Shown here: one piece after another, positions 13,201 through 24,530 of the stretch
Layout of the letters: the number at the start of each line of letters is the position of its first letter
How positions within the stretch are numbered: the first letter of the stretch is position 1
The notes under the pieces: generated by a model
The model's database searches: none
Seen by the model: the letters and a program-made list of their open reading frames with translations, nothing else
What the model was told of the DNA's origin: nothing
Source of the DNA: Plantago major
Taxonomy: Eukaryota; Streptophyta; Magnoliopsida; Lamiales; Plantaginaceae
Direction of reading: 5' to 3'
NCBI GenBank assembly: GCA_026545765.1
Contig: CM048839.1
Coordinates: forward strand, 87,372,414 to 87,436,413
DNA length: 64,000 nt
Translations under genes and position numbers: made by a program

Positions 13201-14261
13201 TTGAACCCACAAGAAGCACAGACCGTGCTGGAAGAGATACACAACTAAGTCGGGAGTCATTCCGGGAGGACTCTCGCCCAGAAAATCATACGACAAGGCT
13301 ACTATTGGCCTACCATCGGTAAAGATTCCGCCGACCACGCCCGGAGATGTCAGGATTGCCAATATTACGCAAACATCCCACATCGCCCGACGAACCCTAT
13401 GATTCCGTCAATCATAGCATGTCTGTTCGATCAATGGGGTATCGATATTGTCGGACCATTTCCGAGGGGTACCCAACAGAAAAAATTTCTCATTGTGGCG
13501 GTAGAATATTTTACCAAGTGGGTAGAAGCGGAGGCTGTAGCGACTATCACGGAAAGTCGAAAAGGACCTTCATTTGGAAGAACATCATTTGCCGCTTCGG
13601 CCTACCAAGAGTTCTAGTCTCGGATAATGGTGCCCAGTTCTCAGGACATAGGCTCAAGGAATGGCTGGCGTCCTTCAAAATCGAGCAACATTTTACATCT
13701 ATTGGATACCCGCAAGCCAATGGACAGGCTGAGTCCACAAACAAAACAATAGTCAAGATCCTCGAGAAGCGGTTAAGAACTTCGCAAGAAAGCTGGGCGG
13801 ACGACCTGGAAGGCGTGCTATGGGCGCATCGCACAACTGCATGGACTGCGACCAAAGAAACCCCATTCTCCTTGGTATATGGTTCAGAGGCAGTCATACC
13901 ATCCGAGATTGCCATAGAGACTTTGAGAATCCGAGAGTTCGAAGACAAAGCAAACCGAGAAGCTCGGATATTCGACCTGGACATGCTTGAACAAAAAGGT
14001 CCGAGGCATCGAATATCCTTAGGTATCGTGCAACCGCTGCCCGAACCTACAGAACGTCAGGCGGCTAACTTGCAAGTCGGGGACCTGGTGCTTCGACGAG
14101 CCGACATTTTGAACAATATTGGAAAACTCAAGCCCAAGTGGGAAGGACCCTACAAGATTATCGGGGCAAAAGTAAATGGGAGTTATGAATTAGAAGATGA
14201 AAACGGACATCCCCTCAAGCGTCCGTGGAATGCTAGAAACCTTCAGAAGTTCTATGCATAA
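10265..14261 (+). pseudogene. pol region (PR, RT, RNase H, second RNase H, integrase) of the Tat-type fossil
   Basis: Parts in order: aspartic protease with ILVDTGSSSNII (about 10295-10330); reverse transcriptase with the YVDDMLVKS catalytic box (about 11471-11497); the RT-linked RNase H (about 11850-12270); a second, archaeal-type RNase H starting LEVDGSSTGRVGGIG (about 12580-12960); and integrase with an H-C zinc region, WGIDIVGPFP, VSDNGAQFS and an AEST block that supply the D,D,E triad (13190-13990). The C-terminal integrase part reaches 14261. The paired RNase H domains define the Tat lineage. The region is a fossil with several breaks. Confidence 0.9.
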
Positions 14262-14704
14262 AGATAACTGCGCGGTTCTCCATCATATCGATTGATCATC
14301 TCAATTTCAACTACTTGTTACACGGAACTCCGTCAGTTCTGTTTCTTTTTTGTCCTTTTGCCATTGGCCATAGAGCCCGCAAGTTGTAATTGAATTTCCG
14401 GCAAATCAATACAACCTCTATCTTTCGATTTGTGATTTTTCGATTTACGCATCGGAGATTTACCGTTCGTTTAACAGAAATGAAAGCAAGAGATTTCATT
14501 CATACAAAGACGAATTATACATAATCTTGTCTGTACAATTTACAATCCCGGATCGATTATCCGGACTTACGGACGCAATATGAAAAATGCAGAAAAACGT
14601 CTCTGGAGATACGTCATCTCCCAGCAAAGATCGTTCCCCCGCCGGGAAAAACTTCTTCCGTGTCAAGCGGCAAGTCTGGTTTCCGCGGAGGCCAGGAACT
14701 CGAT

Positions 14705-15118
14705 CTACCTGCACACAAGAGAATGGTTAAACGTGCTGGAATCCTTCAGGATACCACCAAAACATGGCAATGCAAGTCCCGTGTCCGGGGAAAACAAAGT
14801 GCAGACAAGAAGAGATTTCCGCCTCACCGGCTTTAAAGACTCAAACTCTCTTGAAATTCGGAGACCGTTTCCAATATAAGAGAGATTTGAGCCATTAAAG
14901 TGGGGATGGAAGAAAGCAGAGGAGACGGACAGATGTACATTTAAACCGAGATCTATGCTTTTCGGTGACTGATCTTCAACAATCTTCCCCTCTAGACCCA
15001 CGCCACTCTCACGCTTAGGACGAACGCCGACTCGAGAGTGGACGGACAGATGTACATTTAAACCGAGATCTATGCTTTTCGGTGACTGATCTTCAACAAT
15101 CTTCCCCTCTAGACCCAC
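14705..15118 (-). other. Antisense 137-aa reading frame spanning the 117-bp repeat (uncertain gene)
   Basis: A minus-strand frame of 137 residues. Its N-terminal half consists of two 39-residue repeats (LEGKIVEDQSPKSIDLGLNV in each), produced by the 117-bp DNA duplication. A minus-strand TATAAATA (15265-15272) lies about 147 bp before its first ATG. I know no family match. The frame could be open by chance. Confidence 0.3.
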
Positions 15119-15157
15119 GCCACTCTCACGCTCAGGACGAACGCCGACTCGAGAGTG
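14924..15157. repeat. 117-bp tandem duplication in the Tat-type spacer
   Basis: Two adjacent copies, 14924-15040 and 15041-15157, differ at about one position (cttagg versus ctcagg). Each ends with gactcgagagtg. The period is a multiple of three and lies inside a minus-strand reading frame. Confidence 0.93.
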
Positions 15158-15264
15158 GACGGGAGTCTCGAGGGAAACTATTCAAGAGATCGTCTTCTTG
15201 CTATTGAGTAGATTTGGAAATTGGAAGTTGGACTTGCGCGACCAAGGCCAAGAGGGATCTGCAG

Positions 15265-15272
15265 TATTTATA
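15265..15272 (-). promoter_or_regulatory. Antisense TATA box in the Tat-type spacer
   Basis: TATAAATA on the minus strand, about 147 bp before the ATG of the 137-aa antisense frame. Inferred from sequence only. Confidence 0.35.
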
Positions 15273-15677
15273 GAAATGACGAACCAATAGGCGTCCGACA
15301 CGTCAGAACTTCGACGTTGACAATGGGCTTAAAGTATTCATTTGGGTTGAACAGTGTTGGGCCAGACGGGTTTATCCAATCAAGCCTAAACAAGCCCAAC
15401 AACCACGTCCGAGTTTCTTAGTCATTTTACAAAAATATGTGCGTCAATGTCATCCGACGAAGTCTGCACAAGAAAAAGATGGCGATCTCATCCGAGGAAA
15501 AATAGTTCGAATTTTATAAACAAAATTATCCGAAAATTTACATAAAAGAGGAACAATGTGAAAAGGTCTGAGGATAAGTACATGCATCCACGGGGCATAC
15601 CCCGCCTTGTTCCTTCACCAGACTCCGGAAGTCGAGCCTTGGGACTCCGAGCCTCCACCTCGGCCCTGACGAGCTTG

Positions 15678-15893
15678 TCACATGCGGATCCTCCTACGGA
15701 TCAGCTTCAGCGTCCGTTCCCTCTCTTCCTCGGCTCGCCTCCTAGCTATTCCCGGACATAGAGGTTGATCGCCTTCAAAGTCAAGGATGATCGGGTCATC
15801 CGCGGTCCCCGTACCCGGGTAAATCGGTGGATGCATGTGCCCACAAGCACAGTTTACCCAGTGCTGATATTCCTCGTCATCAGATTCCGACAT
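15678..15893 (-). other. Antisense 71-aa acidic/basic small reading frame (unknown)
   Basis: Minus-strand frame of 71 residues. The acidic start MSESDDEEYQHW is followed by a compact Cys/His cluster (NCACGHMHPP) that could bind a metal, then DDPIILDFEGD, and a basic, Arg-rich C-terminus with RRRAEEERER. A minus-strand TATAAATA lies about 100 bp before its ATG. I do not recognise the protein. The domain-like composition and the promoter placement make it more convincing than an average chance frame. Confidence 0.4.
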
Positions 15894-15991
15894 CCTGGAG
15901 AACTCCGGCTTTTGTGGATGGCCGAATCAAGAAACAAAACACAAAGCGAAGAAGGGTACAGCAGTGAAAAAGGGAAGAACTACCACACCTT

Positions 15992-15999
15992 TATTTATA
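15992..15999 (-). promoter_or_regulatory. Antisense TATA box before the 71-aa frame
   Basis: TATAAATA on the minus strand, about 100 bp from the ATG at 15893, a normal distance for a plant core promoter with a short leader. Confidence 0.4.
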
Positions 16000-16421
16000 G
16001 TTGCTACGGGTCCTCAAGATCTCGCCACATGTCGATAATCCGACGACGGGGGAGATGAAAAGACGTAGTCATAATGACTATTTCACTGTTTCACCTTCCT
16101 CCTTCTAGAAGAATTAGATATCCCAAGGGGCGAACAGTCCGAGTATCGGAAAGATGATGGTCTGATTTCTACATCAGATGCCATCTACAGCGGTCCGTGC
16201 TCTTAAGAAATGGGTAATTTATAATAACTCAGCTTATGAACAACAGATAAAGAGGAACGAAGAAGAGGGAAAGTAATAGTTCGGAAACATAGGAGGTTCA
16301 ACTCCTCGGATTAAATACGAAACATTGCTATAGTATGTAATGACATTCCGAGTTATCAAAAGATGCAAATCCAATGTAAAGATTCGCAATCAGAATTTCA
16401 ACGGGGCATACCCCGGACTTC

Positions 16422-19269
16422 TCACTGAGGCCCAGCTTGGCTCGGACCCGCTTCACCAGCTTGAGGCGGATCGACAGGGGGTGTGTTGGAGGTGGCTTGC
16501 GCAGCAAGGGATTCAACAATATTGAACAAGTTGAAATCCGCGGGAAGGTCAACGACCCGGCAAGGCAGGGAGAACCACTTCTTCAGGAAAGCCCGGTAAT
16601 TGTCGAAAGGTACAAAGCATACCTTTCGGAGAGCATCCGGAACCCATCTCGGGAGGAAGGGCCCGCCATTTCGGATCTCGATCTCACCTTCCTCAGTGAC
16701 GAGTTCTGCAAACTCGCACGCGGCCAACTGTTCATCCGAGACACTGTCTACAGGGACTTCCACGCCATTAGCATCCGCAGAAGGGATTAACCCTTCCGCC
16801 TTCCAGTTAAAGTCCGGTGGAAGTAGTCCCTTGGACTGCAGTTGTCCGATAGCGGACACGAACCCATCCAGGCGGGAAGCATCGGATTTGTCCGCCGTCA
16901 AGAACTTGAAGGAGTCGGACTCCATGAAGTCACGACCAGCTTGAAGACGGGCATATTGGAGGCCTCCGAGCAGTATATCCTTGGAATCCAGAAAAGCCTT
17001 CATCGACTTGTCGACAAAGTTCTCCTGCCAGTCGAGGTCCGCCTTGATTTCTTCCCAGCTGGCCTTCAGCTTATGGAACTTCACTTCTTGCTCTTTCAGC
17101 TGCATCTCCAATTGCTTCACCTTCTCCGCCTCATCCGCGGAAGTGGCCACAGCCTTGTGGAGGTCCTCCTCAATGGTAGCGCGTTCAGCGGCCTTCCATT
17201 GCATGGCCCTGACGAAACAGCCGAGCTGCGAGAAGTCCGTAAGAATATAAGTTGCACTTTTGTCATACTAAGAACAAACCAAGGAGAGCATCCAAAGATT
17301 ACTTACCCGTTGGTATAGCCCATCCAGCCCTCCGACCCGCTCAACCTCAGGGAGTCCGCAAGCCAGCTCGTACTCCTTGTCAAGAGCAGCTTGGTCAACA
17401 GGAAGAACAGCGGACAATTGCTGTCTCTTTGCTGCGGGAGGAGCCTCCGAAGTTGCTCCTCTCTTGCGTCCCGAGGTAATGGCATCCTGCATCAACACCT
17501 CCCGTTGTGGTGCAGCCGCCGAAGCTCAGGACTTCGAAGCGGTGGCGCTCCGAGTGACGGGGGCTTTGCCCTTGTCGGGCACCGCCAAGGCCTGAGAATC
17601 CTCTCCAGCCTTGTTCCGCCTTTCTTCCTCCGCGGCAAAAACTGCGGCATTCTTCGGATCTGACATGGGAAGACCTGTGGAAGTATTGATGATTTTGGTC
17701 CTCTGACCAGCGGCGACCTCCAGGGCTTGCTGCTCTCTCTGTAACTTTTTCTTTTCGCGGAGTGTCGACATGATGTAGTCAAACCAATGAGCTGCACAAT
17801 AAACCAAAGGCGTTAGATACAGACGGGTTAAAGAAGAATTATCAGAATTGCGGAAATACGTAATCAAAATAGAGTATATCGAAGAAGAAAGAACGCCAAG
17901 TTTCAAGTCAACGAATCCTTACTAAAGTCCGTCTTCCCTCCTACATCCACTGCGCCTGTTAGTCCGCACAGGTAGGGAAGTGGCTGACAGATTAATCCGT
18001 GAAATGGATAAGTAGGTGGGTCATGCTTTTTGTGGATTGCCGCCACCCACGGAGCCACGTTCTTCGGAAGGGGGCGCCAATCCGGGATACTCTCTCTAAG
18101 GAATTTTGTGGGCAGCCCCCATTGTTCCCTCTGTCTCTCGGACATCCCTGGCTTCAAAGCCATCCGTACAAAAACGTACCTATCCCACCACTTCGATCCC
18201 AGCGACGAAATGGAGTCCGAGATAAAATTGTAGGGTTTCCTATTCATGAAAGTATAGAATAGTGGATTCCCCGGACTGAACGAGACGTGGAAGAGCTGCC
18301 TAAAGTTCTCAAAATTTACGGGCTGCCCTTTCTTCTTACAAAAAACTACAAAGCAAATAAGGTTACCCAGGGACTTGGGGATAACCTGACTCGGACCTAT
18401 ACCAATATGGTTCAGAATGTTTTTCAGTTCTGTGGCAATGGGGATCTTCCATCCGCAGGAGAAGGCCACCTCATGCACGCACATATATCCAGCGGGAGGG
18501 TTATAGAATGCATGCCCGGTTCGTGGATCATTATTTCTCTGGTCGAGGATCTCCCATTTTCGCCTCCATTCCGGAATCTCCTCAGGTTTGACCCTCGATG
18601 GACAGGTAGGAAGAAGCCCGTCCGCGTTTAGCTCTCCGAACTCGTCTTCTATCACTACTGCGGATGCGGGACGAGGAAATTTGATCCTTGCCGCCTTGGC
18701 ACCACGACCTTCAATTAATGGAAGATCGGACCGAATCAGTACAGGTGTAGTGCAATCCGCCGACTGGATCGTCCAGGGGGACGAGCGACAAGAGATCCTT
18801 CTCCTTCTTCCTCCTCGTCCTCATATTCCTCTTCCTCACCATCTTCTTCCTCCTCGGTGACACCTTCAGGTCTCCCGGATGTGCCTGGGTTGGACGGACC
18901 TGTTTCCGCTACAACAGGGTCCTCCACCCCAACCTCGAACATCTCGACTTCATCAGCCTCCCAACCACTGTCGTCTTCCCGCTCCGCACGCAGTTCGCTC
19001 GGATCCCCGGATGTCCCAATGCCACCTATAGTCCGAGATTGGACTAACGACCTAGTCCTAGCAAGGTCACCCCGGTCCACTGAAACGTCGGCATGCGCTT
19101 CTGTCGCACCGCGAACTCCGTGCCCAGCATCGGAATCTCGGGACGACCCAAGCTCCACGACTACAAAATCTCTCGCGAACAAGGTCAGATCCACGGACTC
19201 GGTCCCTAAATCTACTGCGTCATTATAACCCGGGGCCTCGTGCTGGTTCTGACTCTCGCTCCCGGACAT
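16422..19269 (-). pseudogene. Antisense accessory gene (aORF) of the Tat-type fossil, Transposase_28-like
   Basis: A minus-strand gene-like region of about 2.85 kb. In gene order it has: an acidic, low-complexity N-terminal block starting MSGSESQNQH with a Glu-rich run; a globular block with HEVAFSCGWKIPIATELK and NLICFVVFCKKKGQPVNF that resembles the 'putative gypsy type transposon' domain (Transposase_28); an Ala/Lys-rich linker with REKKKLQREQ; and a coiled-coil block (EKVKQLEMQLKEQEVKFHKL) with a final Pro/Gln-rich tail. The blocks are separated by likely introns, as is known for antisense genes of Grande/Retand-type elements. The function is not established in the family. The N-terminal half resembles DNA- or nucleus-targeted plant transposon proteins. 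Part of a fossil. Confidence 0.75.
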
Positions 19270-20411
19270 CCTAGGGCAGAAGGAAACAAGTCAGGAATGA
19301 TGGTGTCGATTGTCCGAGAGTTCGTTTAGGTAATTTCTTAAGTCAAAGAAAGCCTACGGATTTCTACTTAACGCGCCATTGGCACTATCACCTACATTAC
19401 CTGGCACGCCGAAGGGCAAATTCTGAAGATCAGTGCCAATTGGCACCAACACATTACCAAATAAGCATGCATAATCAAATTTTGGTTACAGTCGGCATAC
19501 ACATACTGGCAATAAATTGGCATACAACAGTACAGAGGAGAAATTGTTTCAACTAAGAACGTTGCTAAAGCCTATCACACGCAATATCGGCAAGAACAGA
19601 CTCGACAATTTCATATCCGAGCAGGGCAAAAACATATGAGCACGAAATAAGCATATCGTGAAAAGAAGACAACTCAGCAAAAGTGAAGATGTACGTACTT
19701 GATAAAGTTGATTTGATAAGTTTGAACGGACGACTAAGCCTTGCTGCTTCTCCGAGGTTCGGATTCGAAGAAGAAACTTTCAAATTTTATGACTCTTGCT
19801 TGCTCGGATGTGTCTTCAAACGCTCGGATTGCTTTGCGATTGCTCTGAATTTCGAGATTGCTAAAAGTGTGAAAGTGACTGATGGGCTGACTATTTATAA
19901 GGGCAATTTGGGAAAAGCCAAGAGTCACATCGCTTGGATTTGAATCCCAGCCGTTGATCCTTTCCAATCCAAGGGTTGTGCCGCTTCGAGAGTGGATGGC
20001 TGTCAGTACGTCGCATTTAATGCTTGACAGACGCGTCACATCAATCGGACTTGGAACCCCAACCGTTGATGTCGTCCTGATCCAACGGTCACGTCCCTTG
20101 TCCCGTGGGCCGAACGGACAACCTATTGGGCCTCTTGGGCTTACGGGAGGACCAATTCAACAATCGGTCCAACGGACAGCTTCCGGAGGGCTACGTCAGA
20201 TCCTAACCGTACTCGGACACATATATCTCGGATACAAATACCTTTTCCCTCTACAGTCCCAGTTATGTGATAACTCGGTGACCGAAAAAAGAGGAAAGAG
20301 ATATATTGAATCCTTGAAGACACGGACGACGAATCCCGACAAAAAGGATTTTTTTTTCCTTTTTCTTTTAACTAACGATTCGGACACGCTCCATAGACAC
20401 GACTGATCCCT
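19270..20411 (-). promoter_or_regulatory. Putative antisense promoter and leader region at the right end of the Tat-type fossil
   Basis: About 1.1 kb with no plus-strand gene. On the minus strand it carries the TATA box and a long leader to the aORF. A purine-rich stretch at 20284-20300 could be a polypurine tract, but no LTR follows it. Confidence 0.4.
19890..19897 (-). promoter_or_regulatory. TATA box for the antisense accessory gene
   Basis: TATAAATA on the minus strand about 620 bp before the aORF ATG. The leader between them has no long frame. Upstream (20040-20160) there are several ACGT-core and CCAA motifs typical of plant promoters. Supports independent antisense transcription. Confidence 0.5.
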
Positions 20412-20716
20412 AACCAAACTTAATTGGTCGCTTGATCCAAATCAACGGTAAACATGGCTCAATTGAAAGTCTACATTCGGTATTAGTCCAGAATATTTCA
20501 AAATAGGTACACTAAAGTGCACCATCGTTAATTTAGGTATGCTTGAATTGTCTTGAACTAATTGAGGTTTACCACAACAATATACTCTATCCGTCCCGAA
20601 GAACTTTATACATTAAAATTGACGCATAATTTTAAATAAAAAGTTAGAGTAATGAAAAGATATCAAAAGGGTGTGAAAATGTATACTTTTGGTGGTAAGA
20701 TGTGTAATTTGTGTAA
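20412..20716 (+). repeat. Tandem array unit 3, right 305 bp
   Basis: Matches 6409-6713 (end of unit 2) with a few substitutions. With the 568 bp left of the Tat element it accounts for 873 of about 3,154 bp of a unit. About 2,281 bp of the unit are absent between the two pieces. Confidence 0.85.
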
Positions 20717-23700
20717 TTGGTCGGGAGGAAAGGGAAAGTGGCTTGGGTTAAGTGGGATGTGGTTTGTAGGTCAAGGTGGAATGGTGGTCTAGGTGTGAAA
20801 AACTTGGAGTTGTTCAATATTTCTCTTTTGGGGGAAATGGGGATGGATGCTCAATGGAAGTAATGATTTGTGGTCTAAAGTAGTCAAGTCGAAGTATGGG
20901 GCTTTTAGTAGACTGGTTTTGGATAGTAGAGTGGGGAAGTCTTGGGGGGTGGGTTGGTCGTCTTGGTGGCGGGATTTGGTAAAGTCGATAGGAGGGAAAG
21001 GTTGGTTTTGGGATGAGATTAGGAGAAAGTTTGGGAATGGAAAATCCACTTCATTTTGGGAAGTTTGTTGGGTCTTGGTTGGAGTGAGTCTGAAAGATTT
21101 GTGTCCTAGGTTATATAGTTTAGAGGTTGAGAAAAAATGCTTAGTTGCTGATAGAGTGTCTTTAAGTGAGGAGAATGTAAAAGTGTGTTGGAAGTGGAGG
21201 AGTAATACTTTCTTGTGGGAAAATGAGCTGTTAGATGACATCCCAAATTTGGTGCACAGGTACAGTTATGATAAAAACAGGAAGGATTGCTGGAACTGGA
21301 GATTAACAGCTGATGGCGAATACTCAACACAGTCAGGTTATGAAAAGTTGTTTGGATGTCAAGATTCTGTCCCAATTCGGGTAAGAGACTGGCCTAAATT
21401 CGTATGGAACAATTGTTGTCCTGGAGATACAAGCATTTGTCTGGAAGGTGGTACAAGATCGTATCCCGAATTTGGTGAACTTGAAAAGGAGGAAGTTGAT
21501 TCATCCTGAGGTGAAAGCTTTCTGCGGTTGTCTGGACGAGGAGGGGTCTCTAGAACATCTGTTCTTCAAGTGCCCATTTGCGGAGGGAGTATGGACCAAA
21601 ATATGCAGCTGGCTGGAGTGTTGTCTTCCGATTTTTTCAACAGTGGTGGATATGATCAGAAAGGTAGGAAGTTGTGGTCAATGGTCTGGCAGGGCGTAGT
21701 GTGGCACATTTGGAAGGCCAAAAAATTAAAAAAGTTTGAATTGAGGATACGTTTGAGAAGATAAAGTTTAACTTGTGGATGTGGGTAAAAAATAAGAATA
21801 TGGTGGCGTCAGGTTACTTGCTTGTTGATTGGAAAATTTGCCCGCGAGGAGTACACATATATATTGAGAATTTAGAGTTTTTATTGTTGTCTGATGGGTG
21901 GAATCGTGGGTGCTGCCACAATGATTTATTGAAGCCGAAGACTCTGGGAGTAACTTTCAAGAAGATTGTTCATTGTTGTTCAGCTATTGGAGTTTGAGTT
22001 TTTGTATTAATTGTGTAATAGTCTTCGAGAACAGGTAGTAGCTCAACTCTTTCTTTTTGTTGTTTTCATGGGGGCCTCAAGGGAAAATCATTATTCTTTT
22101 CTTCCTCCCTCCTTGAATGATATCCCGCCCTTGTGGTTTTGGTTTTCGACCCCACACTCTTGGCTCGATACTTAGGTGTCGTGATATACTAGATGACGGG
22201 GTGGTCAAAATATCTCCCAGTTTACAACAAGAGGAAGGTTTTGATGTTGTCTATGTTTATTTCCACTTTGTTTGCAGTTTTGATTTCTGATTTTGGTTGT
22301 AAGGCGTGGTAAACTGGAGAGGGTTGTGTCTTGCTGTCGAAACTTGTAAATTTGAACATTGCTGGTGTTCTTTGGCCATTTTGATAAATGGATTTTTAAC
22401 TTTTCCAAAAAAAAAAATAAAATTGATGATTAGTGACTAAATTTTAATTGAGTTGTAAAAATTTGTGTTTGGTATAGAATTAAAATTTTATAGGATTTTA
22501 GGGTTGTTATATAGGGTGCGTAAGAGTGAAGTGATATGTGTAAGATGTTTAAGATTATTTTATTGGTTTTATTGATATTTGATTGATTTAAGGTTGTTAT
22601 AATAAATGAAAAAGTGAATTAAGAGAAAAATAGTAGGTAGGGAGATAAATTTTAATTGAGTTGTAAATATTAGGTGGATTAAAATGGGTATTGTTCCGGC
22701 TCAATTAAAATTGCAAAACAAACACGATTACCTTGCCGCCTCAATTAAAACGGAGGTATAGTTCTATTTCAAATTAAACAGTCTAAATATATTTTATCCG
22801 ATTCATATATAAGGGAAATGAGGGATTGGGTGTGGCTGGAGACACGCTTAACTCAAAGTGTGAGTAGGGATTTTTAACATCTCATCCACATATATTCGAA
22901 CCACTGAACCAGTATGAGTGGTACTAACCAACGTGAAATCGTCAAGCAATGCCCTGAATATCAGGGTACGTGCAAACTTGTCCGGTATATTTTTTAGCGG
23001 TACAGAGAGAGGCTATGCATTAACCAATTAACTTAGGTGCCCTCACGCTGCTCCAACCCACTAGGTTGGACATTGGATTACTAACTATATTTGTTTCCTA
23101 AATGTTTTTTTTTTTATTAATCTCTAAAATTTTCTTTAGTGCTCTAGGCTAATGTAAATTAGTGAAGACTGTTGAAGTGAAACACGCCTCCAGATTTAAT
23201 TATTCAATTTGCTCGACGTATAAACTAGGTTTTTTTCCACAAGTGAAGCAATGAATTTATTTAGATAAGTACATCACATCATCATGGAGATGGCTACTTT
23301 CCTACTTACGCCCTCCATTCCTTCCTGATGCATACAAACCAAAATTTCGGAAGATGCAACTTCCCACACACTCTAAAGTAACCTATGATGTATAAAATCG
23401 GGATCGGAGAACTACCTTAGTCTTAAATCTAGAGTTGCCAGGTAGTCAGCCGACAGGTTGACCTCCCTGTAAACCATTTGTAAACTAGTTGGACCGGCTA
23501 GTTCTCAAATAACCATTTCCAATGGATATTACTTGGTCATCCCGAGAGGGAAAAGGCATTCAGTTACCCGAACCAAACTTAATTGGTCGCTTGATCCAAA
23601 TCAAGGGTAAACATGGCTCAATTGAAAGTCTACATTCGGTATTAGTCCAGAATATTTCAAAATAGGTACACTAAAGTGCACCGTCGTTAATTTAGGTATG

Positions 23701-23875
23701 CTTGAATTGTCTTGAACTAATTGAGGTTTACCACGACAATATACTCTATCCGTCCCGAAGAACTTTATACATTAAAATTGACTCATAATTTTAAATAAAA
23801 AGTTAGAGTAATGAAAAGATATCAAAAGGGTGTGAAAATGTATACTTTTGGTGGTAAGATGTGTAATTTGTGTAA
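20717..23875 (+). repeat. Tandem array unit 4 (complete, most diverged)
   Basis: A full unit: LINE ORF2 segment, zf-RVT, A-rich tail at 22407-22422, and flank. It differs from unit 2 at roughly one base in a hundred by eye, including an 11-bp insertion near 23475. Its right edge at 23875/23876 passes into DNA not found elsewhere in the array, giving the true right border. Confidence 0.9.
20847..21700 (+). pseudogene. LINE ORF2 C-terminal segment with zf-RVT, unit 4
   Basis: Same ORF2 segment as in unit 2: an open stretch from 20847 that resembles the region between RT and zf-RVT, then the zf-RVT block in another frame around 21448-21700. Here the zinc-finger region lacks 6 bp around 21526, which removes one of the two CxxC cysteines (reads FCGCLDEEG). 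Not functional. Confidence 0.75.
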
Positions 23876-24151
23876 AGTTCAGAGTAATTGGGAAGGGGTG
23901 GGGGGGTTCTTTTTAATTTGGGTACTCCGACACACGTGTCGGCCGTATATTTAGATTGAATTTTTTAAATTTATTTTAACATCTTCTAGAAATTAAATCC
24001 AGATTAAATCTAAAGCCAACACATGTCCCAAACAACTAGTGACCATCATTCCTCTCGAGTACCCAAATTGGACACTGTTATTGCATTTTACCTCAATTAG
24101 TCGAGATGTACTATTCTAGTATACTTAAATTGGTGGTGGTGCATTCTATTG

Positions 24152-24353
24152 TACTCCAACCGTCTCGGATAACTTTATAAATTAGGGTTGGTGCGTAGTT
24201 TTAGGTTAAAAGTTAAAGTAATGGTGAAAAATGTGAAATTTGGGAAAAATTATACTTTTAGTGGCATTATGTGTGTAAAATTGAGATTGTTAATTATTTG
24301 TTGGGTAGGGGGAGACTGTAAATGCAAATGTATAAAATTCTGCGGACGGGGTA
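24152..24353. mobile_element. Stowaway-like MITE
   Basis: About 200 bp with imperfect inverted ends, TACTCCAACCGTCTCGGATA at the left and TACCCCGTCCGCAGAATTTT at the right (read inwards), each with TA at the edge. The 'CTCC-x-CCGTC' start is the hallmark of Stowaway (Tc1/mariner) MITEs. There is no coding capacity. Confidence 0.65.
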
Positions 24354-24530
24354 TCATTTTTTAAACTTTCCCATCTTAGTCATATAGTGTTAGACAGTTT
24401 TATCTTTGCCAGTATTTCCTCTATCCCATGAAATTCACACGTCAGAGATGTAGCGGAATAATGTAAAGGCTACATTTTTCTTTATTTGTTATGTGTAGGA
24501 GAATTTTGGTTGATTTCAGACAAGTTGGGG

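Larger units (their letters stand above)
14262..16421. other. Long non-coding stretch between pol and the antisense gene of the Tat-type fossil
   Basis: No plus-strand gene is recognisable. It contains a 117-bp direct repeat, two minus-strand TATA boxes and two short minus-strand reading frames, listed separately. Tat-type elements typically have long spacers with tandem repeats here. Confidence 0.7.
7282..20411 (+). mobile_element. Tat-lineage Ty3 (gypsy) LTR retrotransposon fossil
   Basis: A 13.1-kb Ty3-type fossil. The parts in order are: 5' LTR, primer binding site, gag, protease, reverse transcriptase, RNase H, a second RNase H, integrase, a long non-coding stretch, and an antisense accessory gene. 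A second RNase H and an antisense gene between pol and the 3' end are known marks of the Tat lineage (Retand/Grande-like). Only one LTR is recognisable in the window, and the right edge runs directly into array sequence, so the copy is broken. Several breaks in the coding part also show it is inactive. Without an LTR pair it cannot be dated from LTR divergence. Confidence 0.9.

Noticed and set aside
20280-20411. A 3' LTR for the Tat-type element at its right edge
   Set aside because: No stretch here matches the 5' LTR. The short shared agcgtgtcc is in the opposite orientation and too short to mean anything.
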